Assembly (NCBI RefSeq): GCF_006489205.2
Contig: NZ_VFYR02000001.1
Span: 310,001-374,000, forward strand
Reading direction: 5' to 3'
DNA: 64,000 nucleotides
From: Brevibacterium sp. XM4083
Lineage (GTDB): Bacteria; Actinomycetota; Actinomycetes; Actinomycetales; Brevibacteriaceae
Part shown: one piece after another, positions 1 through 6,925 of the stretch
Layout: each line of letters opens with the position of its first letter
Position numbering within the stretch: position 1 is the first letter of the stretch
Program-made: the position numbers and the translations under genes
The notes under the pieces: model-generated
Told to the model about the DNA's origin: nothing
Databases searched by the model: none
The model's input: only the letters and a program-made list of their open reading frames with translations

Positions 1-81
1 GACGAGCTCAGCGCCCGTGAACCGGCGCTTCGTCTGCAGCAGGGTGAGCAGATCGAGCATCCGGCGGGTGACATCGGCCAT
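1..81 (-). CDS. WYL/HTH-type transcriptional regulator, N-terminus only
   Basis: The first 27 codons of a gene that runs off the left edge. The visible peptide begins MADVTRRMLDLLTLLQ and continues with a KRRFTGAEL stretch. This pattern (hydrophobic helix, then an R-x-F/W-x-G-x-EL turn) is typical of the amino-terminal winged helix of YafY/WYL-domain regulators. The WYL ligand-sensing domain itself is outside the window, so the family call rests on the HTH start alone. The gene is divergent from the UvrA-like gene at 144, with 62 bp between the two start codons. What it senses cannot be said. Confidence 0.6.
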   Translation of the reverse strand, partial: MADVTRRMLDLLTLLQTKRRFTGAELV

Positions 82-130
82 GACCCGATGATCGCACGAA
101 TTGAGGTCAGATACCGGCCGGATCTGCCCG

Positions 131-136
131 TAGCCT
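131..136 (+). promoter_or_regulatory. Leaderless -10 hexamer of the UvrA-like gene
   Basis: TAGCCT lies 7 nt before the ATG at 144 and no Shine-Dalgarno sequence sits between them. That is the geometry of a leaderless actinobacterial transcript. Inferred from position only. Confidence 0.45.
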
Positions 137-143
137 CGCGATC

Positions 144-2375
144 ATGAGCGAACAGACGATCCGCATCCGTGACGCCGTGACCAACAACCTCGACCACCTC
201 GATCTCGACATCCGGCGTGGACGCCTCGTTGTCATCGCCGGTGTCTCCGGGTCGGGGAAGTCCTCCCTGGTCTTCGACACGATCGCCGCCGAGGCGGGCG
301 CCGAGCTCAATGAGACGTTCCCGCCCTTCACCCGCAATCGGCTTCCGAAATGGACCCGACCGGCGGTCGGCGGCATCGACGGTCTGTCGCCGGTCATCGT
401 CATCGATCAGCGCCGCCTCGGTGGGAATGCGCGGTCGACAGTCGGGACGATCACCGACACGTGGACGTATCTGCGGCTCCTCTTCTCCAGACTCAGCGTT
501 CCGCACGTCGGGGAGTCCTCGGCGTTCTCCTTCAACGATCCGGCCGGGATGTGCCCCACCTGTTCGGGGATCGGCGAGGTCGTCGTTCCCGACGTCGGAT
601 CGTTCCTCGATTGCGATCGCAGCCTGGCGGACGGAGCGATCGCACTGCCCGGCTTCGGCGAGGGGCAGCACTGGTACCGGAAGTACGCTGAGATCGGGGC
701 CTTCGCCGTCGACCGGCCTCTGCGTGACTGGCCGCAGGAGCACATCGACGCCCTGCTCTACGGCGGGGACCACATCGCCTCGGTGATCGCCGCTGTCCCG
801 AAGGACTACGAGGGAGTCGTCGAGCGCTTCGAACGGATCTACCTGCGCACTTCGGACACGCTCTCGGAGAGGAAGCGGAAGACGATCGCCGAGTTCACGC
901 ATTCGGCTCTGTGCCCCGACTGCGGCGGGGAGCGACTCCACGAAGCCGCCCGCACCGCCACCGTCGACGGGCACACGATCGCAGAGCTCGCGCGGCTTGA
1001 GATCCCAGAGCTGCGGGACATCGTGCGGGGGATGGATCGCCCGGAGGTGAGCAGTGTCGTCACGGCACTGTGCGATCGCCTGGCGGCGATGGAGACGATC
1101 GGGCTCGGCTATCTCCACCTCGCACGGGCGACCGGGTCGCTCTCGGGCGGGGAGTCACAGCGCATCAAGGCCGTCAGGCATCTGGGCTCGAGTCTCATCG
1201 AGATGCTCTACGTATTCGACGAACCGACCGTCGGCCTCCACCCGCATGATGTCACTGCGATGGTCGACCTGCTCGGACAGCTGCGGGACCGGGGGAACAC
1301 CGTCCTCGTCGTCGAACACGACCCCGCGGTGATGGCGCAAGCCGACGAGGTCATCGAGATCGGACCTGGTCCCGGGAGCGCGGGCGGTCGACTCGTCTTC
1401 CAGGGCACCTTCGACGGTCTGCTCGATTCGGACGGTCCCACGGGCCGGGCCCTCGCGACGGGACGGGAAGAGCAGCGGCACCCGCGCTCGCCGGACGGCT
1501 GGGTGCGGATCGCGAATGCGACGACGAACAACCTCGGCGACATCACCGTCGACATTCCCCGCGGCGTGCTCACCGTCCTCACCGGGGTGGCAGGTTCGGG
1601 GAAGTCGAGCCTGGCGAGTGAGCTCGTCGCGCAGCACGAGGCGATCACGATCGACCAGAAGCCGGTGTCGGCGAACAGGAGATCGACGCCGATCACGTAC
1701 ACGGGGATCGCCGCGGCCATCCGCCGGCGCTTCGCGAAGCTCACCGGGGCGCCCGAAGGACTGTTCAGCGCGAACTCCGAGGGCGGGTGCCCGGTCTGCC
1801 GGGGGCTGGGGATCATCTACACGGACCTCGCATTCATGGACGGCCAGGAGACGACGTGCCCGACCTGCCGCGGCACGAGATTCACCGCGGAGGCGCTCGC
1901 CCACACCGCGGACGGTCTCACCATCGCCGATGTCGAACATCTCACCGTCACCGAGGCGCTCGCCCGTCTCGACGAGCCGACGATCCGCGCGCGCCTCGTC
2001 CACCTCGACCGCGTCGGGCTGGGGTACCTGCGGCTCGGGCAGCCGCTCAACACACTCTCGGGCGGAGAAGCCCAACGGGTGAAGATCGCGAAGGAGCTGC
2101 GGGACGCGACCGAGCCGAGCATCTACCTCCTCGACGAGCCGACGACCGGTCTCCACATTAGCGACATCGCTCGGCTGAGTGCGGTGCTCGATGACCTCCT
2201 CGGCGACGGGCACACCGTCGTCGTCATCGAGCACAACCTCGACGTCATCCGCACCGCCGACTGGCTCATCGACCTGGGGCCGGGGCCCGGCCGGCACGGC
2301 GGGCAGGTGCTCTATTCCGGGCCGACCGCGGGAATCGGCGACACCGCGACGGGCCGGGCGCTGCGGGAGGGGTGA
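144..2375 (+). CDS. UvrA-family ABC ATPase, short paralogue (DrrC/UvrA2-like)
   Basis: A 743-residue cytosolic ATPase with the tandem UvrA architecture. First half: Walker A GVSGSGKS (residues 33-40), zinc-module cysteines C137/C140 (CPTC) and C257/C260 (CPDC), signature LSGGESQRIK (about 333-342), Walker B FDEPTVGLH. Second half: Walker A GVAGSGKSS (about 482), CPVC (about 549) and CPTC (about 572), signature LSGGEAQRVK, Walker B LDEPTTGLH. Housekeeping UvrA is about 950 residues. This shorter form resembles DrrC-type proteins, which protect DNA from intercalating drugs, and UvrA2 paralogues. No uvrB or uvrC is nearby, so a stand-alone resistance or DNA-damage role is inferred. The start is supported by the leaderless -10 at 131. 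Confidence 0.85.
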   Translation: MSEQTIRIRDAVTNNLDHLDLDIRRGRLVVIAGVSGSGKSSLVFDTIAAEAGAELNETFPPFTRNRLPKWTRPAVGGIDGLSPVIVIDQRRLGGNARSTVGTITDTWTYLRLLFSRLSVPHVGESSAFSFNDPAGMCPTCSGIGEVVVPDVGSFLDCDRSLADGAIALPGFGEGQHWYRKYAEIGAFAVDRPLRDWPQEHIDALLYGGDHIASVIAAVPKDYEGVVERFERIYLRTSDTLSERKRKTIAEFTHSALCPDCGGERLHEAARTATVDGHTIAELARLEIPELRDIVRGMDRPEVSSVVTALCDRLAAMETIGLGYLHLARATGSLSGGESQRIKAVRHLGSSLIEMLYVFDEPTVGLHPHDVTAMVDLLGQLRDRGNTVLVVEHDPAVMAQADEVIEIGPGPGSAGGRLVFQGTFDGLLDSDGPTGRALATGREEQRHPRSPDGWVRIANATTNNLGDITVDIPRGVLTVLTGVAGSGKSSLASELVAQHEAITIDQKPVSANRRSTPITYTGIAAAIRRRFAKLTGAPEGLFSANSEGGCPVCRGLGIIYTDLAFMDGQETTCPTCRGTRFTAEALAHTADGLTIADVEHLTVTEALARLDEPTIRARLVHLDRVGLGYLRLGQPLNTLSGGEAQRVKIAKELRDATEPSIYLLDEPTTGLHISDIARLSAVLDDLLGDGHTVVVIEHNLDVIRTADWLIDLGPGPGRHGGQVLYSGPTAGIGDTATGRALREG

Positions 2376-2421
2376 GCTGCCGCAGCGCCCTGAAGGTGTT
2401 CTCGGCCTCCGAGGTCCAGGT

Positions 2422-3738
2422 TCAGGGGATCTCGTTGAGTTCGAGGGCCCGGCGGTCAGGGGCGAAGCGGATGGCGATCATCGCTATGGCCGTGCACACG
2501 ATCGCGAACGCCATGACCGGCCAGAGGCTGCCGCCGCTCCAGAGCACCATCGCTGCAGCGAGTGCCGGAGTGAAGCTCGCGAGGAGGATCGAGGCCATCT
2601 GGTAGCCGACCGAGATGCCGGAGTAGCGCACCGCGGTCGGGAACAGTTCGCAGTACATCGCCGGCATCGGAGCGTAGACCATGCCGTGGCCGAGTCCGAG
2701 GAAGAGCGAGACGCCGACGACGACGCCCCAGACTGTGCCGGTCTGCACCAGCAGGAAGATCGGAATGGTGGTGAGAATGATGAGCGCGCCGCCGATGAGG
2801 AAGGTCTTCGGACGCCCGATGCGATCCGAGAGCGCGCCGTAGAGAGGGATGACGGCGATGTTGAGAGCGGCCCCGATCATCGACGCGGTCAGCCCGACAT
2901 TGCTGTCGATCCCGAGGTTCGTCGTGACATAGCTGAGGACGAAGACGGTGAAGAGATAGTAGTTGCCCGCTTCGGCGAAGCGTCCGAAGATCGCAATGAG
3001 GAGCGGCTTCCGGTGGTACCTGAAGAGCACTGCCAACGGCGCCTTCTGCTCTTCCTGGCTTGCTTCCTGGCGGGCCTTCTCTTCGAGGAATGCCGGGCTC
3101 TCCGAGGCCCGCAGGCGGATGTAGAAACCGACGCCGGCGAGGATGATGCTCAACAGGAACGGAAGCCTCCATCCCCAGCTTTCGAAGGCGTCGCCGGAGA
3201 TCCAGGCCGAGAACGAGACTGCGGCGGTGCCGAGGAGGAGTCCCGCCGACACGCCGATCTGCGGCCACGAGCCGAAGAAGCCGCGCTTGCCGCGCGGGGC
3301 GTTCTCCACCGCGATGATCGCGGCGCCGCCCCACTCGCCGCCGACGGCGAAGCCCTGGGCGAGCCGGAGGACGGTGAGCAGGATCGGGGCCGCGATTCCG
3401 ATCTGGGCATAGGTCGGCAGGAAGCCGATGAGAGCCGTCGCGGCCGTCATGATCGAGAACGTGAGGATGAGGGTCGACTTGCGGCCGATCCTGTCACCGA
3501 GGTGGCCGGCGACGAACGCTCCCAGTGGCCTGGCGAGGAATCCGACGCCGAATGATGCCAAAGCGACGATCTGTCCGACCCCGGGAGCGAGCTCGGGGAA
3601 GAACAGGGTTCCGAACACGAGGGCAGCCGATGTGCCGTAGATCGTGTATTCGTACCATTCGACGATGGCGCCGATGGTGCCGGACTGCAGTGATCGCACT
3701 GCTCGCTTCTGCGCGGTGGGTGTGGCAGGGCTCTTCAT
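2422..3738 (-). CDS. MFS transporter, metabolite:H+ symporter (MHS) family
   Basis: A 438-residue integral membrane protein with about 12 hydrophobic segments. The MHS signature is clear: GTIGAIVEWYEYTIYG in the first helix, GHLGDRIGRKSTL in loop 2-3 and RLAQGFAVGGEWGGAA in helix 4-5, as in ProP, ShiA and KgtP. Such proteins import small organic acids or zwitterions with protons. The substrate is not readable from sequence; the adjacent LacI regulator and HisD/HpsN-like dehydrogenase suggest it takes up that enzyme's substrate. An AAAGGAGA ribosome site precedes the ATG at 3738, and a copy of the LacI-type operator lies 35 nt upstream of the start. Confidence 0.85.
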   Translation of the reverse strand: MKSPATPTAQKRAVRSLQSGTIGAIVEWYEYTIYGTSAALVFGTLFFPELAPGVGQIVALASFGVGFLARPLGAFVAGHLGDRIGRKSTLILTFSIMTAATALIGFLPTYAQIGIAAPILLTVLRLAQGFAVGGEWGGAAIIAVENAPRGKRGFFGSWPQIGVSAGLLLGTAAVSFSAWISGDAFESWGWRLPFLLSIILAGVGFYIRLRASESPAFLEEKARQEASQEEQKAPLAVLFRYHRKPLLIAIFGRFAEAGNYYLFTVFVLSYVTTNLGIDSNVGLTASMIGAALNIAVIPLYGALSDRIGRPKTFLIGGALIILTTIPIFLLVQTGTVWGVVVGVSLFLGLGHGMVYAPMPAMYCELFPTAVRYSGISVGYQMASILLASFTPALAAAMVLWSGGSLWPVMAFAIVCTAIAMIAIRFAPDRRALELNEIP

Positions 3739-3772
3739 TTCCGTCTCCTTTGACTAGCTGGAGACAGCGTAT

Positions 3773-3788
3773 TGTGCATACGTATGAA
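3773..3788. promoter_or_regulatory. Putative LacI-family operator ahead of the MHS transporter
   Basis: TGTGCATACGTATGAA with the palindromic core ATACGTAT (3778-3785). The first 13 bases match, in inverted orientation, the site at 4843-4858 in front of the regulator and dehydrogenase genes. The pairing of two such sites in one three-gene locus supports local control by the LacI protein encoded between them. Confidence 0.6.
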
Positions 3789-3814
3789 ATGAAATGCCGA
3801 AGCTCGGTCCGCGC

Positions 3815-4819
3815 CTAGCCGCGGCGCGGGGCGGCATGGGTGCCGCGGAGCACGAGGTCGACAGCGGTGACGCGCAGGCAGTCCGCCGGGCGGTCGCCGA
3901 TGAGTCTGAGCAGAGAGTCGACGGCGTCCCAGGCGAGGGCGGAGAGGTCGCAGTGGACCGTGGTCAGGTCGATGAGCTCCCATGACGCCATGGCGACGTC
4001 ATCGAAGCCGATCACTGTCAGGTCCTCGGGCACGGAGAGGCCGAGCTCCTTCGCGGCGTTGAGGGCACCGATGGCGATGTAGTCGTTGCCGCACACGAGA
4101 GCGGTGGGCCGCACCGGCGCGTCCAGCAGGTCGAGAGCTCCGCGTCGACCGGCTTCAGCAGTGAAGTCTCCGTGGCGGATGAGCCTGCTCGGCAGCCATC
4201 GCCCGGCTTGTTCGAGAGCGTCCTTGAGCCCGCGCTCACGCTCCGCGCTCGTCGAGATCGTCTCGGGTCCGTTGATCAGCCCGATGTGCTCGTGCCCGAG
4301 TTCGGTGAGGAGTTCGGCCACATGGCCGGCACCCGCCGCATTCGCGAACTGGCAGGCGACATCGCGGTCCGAGTCGGTTGTGCGGTTGACGAGCACGCAC
4401 GGCAGTCCGGCCGCGCGCAGGGCGTCGGGCAGTCGGGAGTTGCGGGCCGCCGTCGTGATGATCACCCCGTCGCAGGATCCATCGGTGAGATTGCTCGCCG
4501 TCAGCGCGTCGTCCTCGTCGTCGGTGACGAGCATCGTCCGGTAGCCGTTGTCGCTGAGGTGCTGGCGCAGCGGTTCGACGAGCGCGGGATAGAAGGGGTT
4601 GGTGAGCTCCTCGGAGACGATCGCCACGCGGCTGGTGATCCTCGTCGACAGGGATCGCGCCGAACCGTGGGGGACGTAGTTGAGTTCGGCCGCAGCTCTC
4701 GCGACCTTCTCGCGGGTGGCCGGAGAGATGTTGGGAAGATTGCGCAGCGCACGCGAGACGGTCGCCTGTGACACTCCGGCCAGGCGTGCGACATCGAAGC
4801 TGGTGATCGTCCGGGACAT
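3815..4819 (-). CDS. LacI-family transcriptional regulator
   Basis: A 334-residue regulator. Residues 1-50 form the LacI HTH and hinge (SFDVARLAGVSQATVSRAL, then a YVPHGSARSL hinge), followed by a periplasmic-binding-protein-like sensor domain (NPFYPALVEPLRQ; ALVCGNDYIAIGAL; LTVIGFDDVAMASW). The ATG at 4819 was chosen because the HTH starts eight residues after it; upstream in-frame codons would extend into the operator. It is divergent from the HisD-like gene and co-oriented with the MHS transporter. Matching ATACGTAT-centred palindromes lie upstream of both flanking promoters, so it probably represses both units until its ligand is present. Confidence 0.9.
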   Translation of the reverse strand: MSRTITSFDVARLAGVSQATVSRALRNLPNISPATREKVARAAAELNYVPHGSARSLSTRITSRVAIVSEELTNPFYPALVEPLRQHLSDNGYRTMLVTDDEDDALTASNLTDGSCDGVIITTAARNSRLPDALRAAGLPCVLVNRTTDSDRDVACQFANAAGAGHVAELLTELGHEHIGLINGPETISTSAERERGLKDALEQAGRWLPSRLIRHGDFTAEAGRRGALDLLDAPVRPTALVCGNDYIAIGALNAAKELGLSVPEDLTVIGFDDVAMASWELIDLTTVHCDLSALAWDAVDSLLRLIGDRPADCLRVTAVDLVLRGTHAAPRRG

Positions 4820-4842
4820 TCGCGAGTCCGCCTCCCTTGCAA

Positions 4843-4858
4843 TGTATACGTATGCACA
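4843..4858. promoter_or_regulatory. Putative LacI-family operator in the regulator/dehydrogenase divergon
   Basis: TGTATACGTATGCACA, core ATACGTAT at 4846-4853, in the 74-bp gap between the regulator start (4819) and the dehydrogenase start (4894). Its reverse complement shares the first 13 bases with the site at 3773. Its place between two starts would allow control of both directions. Confidence 0.6.
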
Positions 4859-4893
4859 ACATGCTAATCGTACCCGTCGAAGGAGACAAGACA

Positions 4894-6195
4894 ATGGCGA
4901 CCTACGTCAAGCAGTCACAGCCCACCCAAGCCGATACCGACCGAGCCGCGACCGTGAAGACGGTCGTCACCGACGTCATCGCCGATGTGCGAGAGCGCGG
5001 AGATGCCGCGGTCAGGGAGTACTCGGAGAAATTCGACAAATGGTCGCCGGAGAGCTTCCGACTCTCTCAGGAGCAGATCGACGAGATCATCGCGACAGTG
5101 CCGGAGCAGGCGATCGAGGACATCAAGGCTGTGCAGGAGCGTGTCCGCGGATTCGCCCGCCGCCAGCTCGACTCTCTTCAGGACTTCGAGGCCGAAACCG
5201 AGCCCGGGGTCTTCCTGGGACAGAAGAACATCCCGGTCAAAGCGGTCGGCGCCTATGTGCCGGGAGGTCGCTACCCGCTTGTGGCATCGGCGCACATGAC
5301 GGTGGCCACCGCCAAGGTCGCCGGCGTCGAACGCGTGACAGCATGCACCCCTCCGATCAGGGGGGAGATTCCGGCTGCGACGATCGCGGCGCTGCACCTG
5401 GCAGGTGCCGACGAGATCTTCCTTCTCGGTGGAACCCAGGCAGTCGCCGCGATGGCGGTGGGCACCGAGTCGATCGGTCAGGTCGATCTCATTGCCGGCC
5501 CGGGTAATGCGTTCGTCGCCGAGGCCAAGCGGCAGCTCTTCGGCGAAGTGGGAATCGACCTGTTCGCGGGTCCCACCGAGGTGCTCATCATCGCCGATGC
5601 CCAGGCCGACCCCTTCATCGTCGCAGTCGACCTGCTCAGCCAGGCCGAGCACGGTCCGGACTCGCCTGCCGTGCTCATCACCACCTCGGCGACATTGGCC
5701 GATGAGGTCGCCGCCCACATCGAGAAGCTGCTCCCGGGAATGCCGACGCGGGATTTCGCCGAACCGGCCTGGCGCGATCACGGCGAGATCGTCGTCGTCG
5801 ACGACCTCGACGAAGCGTATGCACTGGCCGACGAGTACGCGTATGAACACGTTCAGGTGCTCACCGCAGAGCCGCGCGAGGCTTTGGAGGCGATGACGAA
5901 CTACGGTGCGCTCTTCCTCGGCGAGGGCACCTGCGTGTCGTACGGCGATAAGGTCATCGGCACGAACCACACCCTGCCGACGCGGAAGGCGTCCCGCTAC
6001 ACGGGTGGCCTGTGGGTGGGCAAGTACCTCAAGACGGTGACCTATCAGGAGGTCAGGGACGAGACGTCGAGCGCCGAACTCGGCCGGCTGCTCGGACGTG
6101 CTGCTCGTGTCGAATCGTTCGAAGGACATGCGCGATCCGGCGATGTGCGCGCGGCGAAGTATGCCGGTGACCCGCTTCCCTGGGCCCCACAATGA
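4894..6195 (+). CDS. Histidinol-dehydrogenase-family NAD-dependent dehydrogenase, HpsN-like
   Basis: A 433-residue zinc alcohol dehydrogenase of the HisD fold. Visible family motifs are VGAYVPGGRYPL, DLIAGPGNAFVAEAK, DLFAGPTEVLIIAD, the zinc ligands in SQAEHGPDS and YGDKVIGTNH, the catalytic Glu-His in YEHVQVL, and a C-terminal EGHARSGDVR. It is not in a histidine operon: it sits with a LacI regulator and an organic-acid symporter. HisD relatives in such settings include HpsN, which oxidises (R)-2,3-dihydroxypropane-1-sulfonate to sulfolactate, so a catabolic role in C3-sulfonate or polyol breakdown is inferred. The ATG at 4894 has an AAGGAG site ahead of it; the in-frame codons further upstream lie in the operator. 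Confidence 0.8.
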   Translation: MATYVKQSQPTQADTDRAATVKTVVTDVIADVRERGDAAVREYSEKFDKWSPESFRLSQEQIDEIIATVPEQAIEDIKAVQERVRGFARRQLDSLQDFEAETEPGVFLGQKNIPVKAVGAYVPGGRYPLVASAHMTVATAKVAGVERVTACTPPIRGEIPAATIAALHLAGADEIFLLGGTQAVAAMAVGTESIGQVDLIAGPGNAFVAEAKRQLFGEVGIDLFAGPTEVLIIADAQADPFIVAVDLLSQAEHGPDSPAVLITTSATLADEVAAHIEKLLPGMPTRDFAEPAWRDHGEIVVVDDLDEAYALADEYAYEHVQVLTAEPREALEAMTNYGALFLGEGTCVSYGDKVIGTNHTLPTRKASRYTGGLWVGKYLKTVTYQEVRDETSSAELGRLLGRAARVESFEGHARSGDVRAAKYAGDPLPWAPQ

Positions 6196-6256
6196 GGATG
6201 CGGCGGCGCAGTCCGAACGGTGGCCCGCTGAGCGCCTGACGGTCGGCATCGCAGCG

Positions 6257-6324
6257 CGCCCCGTCGGGTGAGCGCTGTCTCCTGCTTCTGCACAGGCAGG
6301 CGACAGCGCTCACCCGACGGGGCG
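6257..6324 (+). terminator. Long stem-loop, probable terminator of the HpsN-like gene
   Basis: Perfect 23-bp arms (6257-6279 and 6302-6324) begin CGCCCCGTCGGGTGAGC; the 22-nt loop contains a further 5-bp stem (CCTGC/GCAGG). TTT follows directly. It starts 61 bp after the stop codon. The perfect arms are longer than a terminator needs, so it may also be a repeat element. Confidence 0.6.
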
Positions 6325-6469
6325 TTTCGCTGTGAGAGACGTGAGGGCTTCCGCCTTCAGGACGCAATGGGCAGGGAATTGCGTGGGCAGGTTCAGGTGT
6401 CCAGTGCACCATCGGGATGCCACCGGGTCGCGCTCGCAAGGAGCATGCCCCCAACACCTGGGCCGGAGT

Positions 6470-6522
6470 TCCGGACGCGGAGTGTCGATTTCGGACTCGA
6501 TGATCGACACTCTGCGTCCGGA
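6470..6522. repeat. Palindromic repeat element, copy 1
   Basis: The core at 6473-6519 is 47 bp, starts GGACGCGGAGTGTCGAT and ends ATCGACACTCTGCGTCC, so it folds on itself with one arm mismatch. A second copy of identical length is at 29747-29793, with conserved arms and a diverged centre. Both are intergenic. Confidence 0.6.
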
Positions 6523-6548
6523 GAACGGCGGCGCGGGGCACTGGAAGC

Positions 6549-6666
6549 GTCGGTTCGGTGCGTAGCTGTCGGTTCGGCGCGTCGATGTCGGTTCACCGCG
6601 TCAGTGCGCAGGGCGGGGCACCGGAAGTGTCGGTTCGGCGCGTAGATGTCGCTCCACTGCGTCAGT
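6549..6666 (+). repeat. 19-bp direct repeats
   Basis: Five related 19-mers, for example GTCGGTTCGGCGCGTCGAT, start at 6549, 6568, 6587, 6629 and 6648. A GC-rich spacer separates copies 3 and 4, and a similar stretch follows copy 5, giving a larger unit. The same GTCGGT/GCGTCAGT words recur in the reverse complement of the repeat at 13.1 kb. Confidence 0.55.
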
Positions 6667-6911
6667 GTGCGGGGCGACCGGGAGTGCTGGGCTGGTTGCC
6701 CGCTGGTGGCAGCCGAGCTGAGGTCGTTCTGGACAGTTTCTGCGCGGCGGAATCAGACCAGAACGTCCTGGGGTGTCCTCACGTGACGGGGAATCGGGTC
6801 CGTCCGCGGCGGCTGAGATGCAGAAGTCCGCGGTCGACGGCGGACCTCGGCCGGGGGAAAACCCGAGGTGGTCTCGGCGGTCACCTTGCTGTTGCCCGAT
6901 ACCGGCGACGC

Positions 6912-6917
6912 GTAGCG
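6912..6917 (+). promoter_or_regulatory. Leaderless -10 hexamer of the sensor kinase operon
   Basis: TAGCGT lies 8 nt before the ATG at 6926, with no ribosome site between. It decides the start: the longer in-frame extension to 6773 would cross this promoter. Confidence 0.45.
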
Positions 6918-6925
6918 TATTCGGT

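Larger units (their letters stand above)
6196..6925. other. Repeat-rich intergenic gap without a convincing gene
   Basis: About 730 bp. It holds a long terminator-like hairpin (6257-6324), one copy of a palindromic element shared with 29.7 kb (6470-6522), and an array of 19-bp units (6549-6666). Open frames here have no recognisable product, no consistent start signals and cross the repeats, so I call no CDS. Confidence 0.6.

Noticed and set aside
4837..4893. Upstream extension of the HpsN-like gene
   Set aside because: It covers the LacI operator and promoter; ATG at 4894 has the ribosome site.
4894..6195. Biosynthetic hisD
   Set aside because: No other his gene is nearby, and a LacI regulator with an organic-acid symporter surrounds it.
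6549..6666. CRISPR array
   Set aside because: Repeats are adjacent and diverged, without spacers of constant length.
6773..6925. Upstream extension of the sensor kinase
   Set aside because: It crosses the likely promoter and reads as low-quality Cys/Arg peptide.
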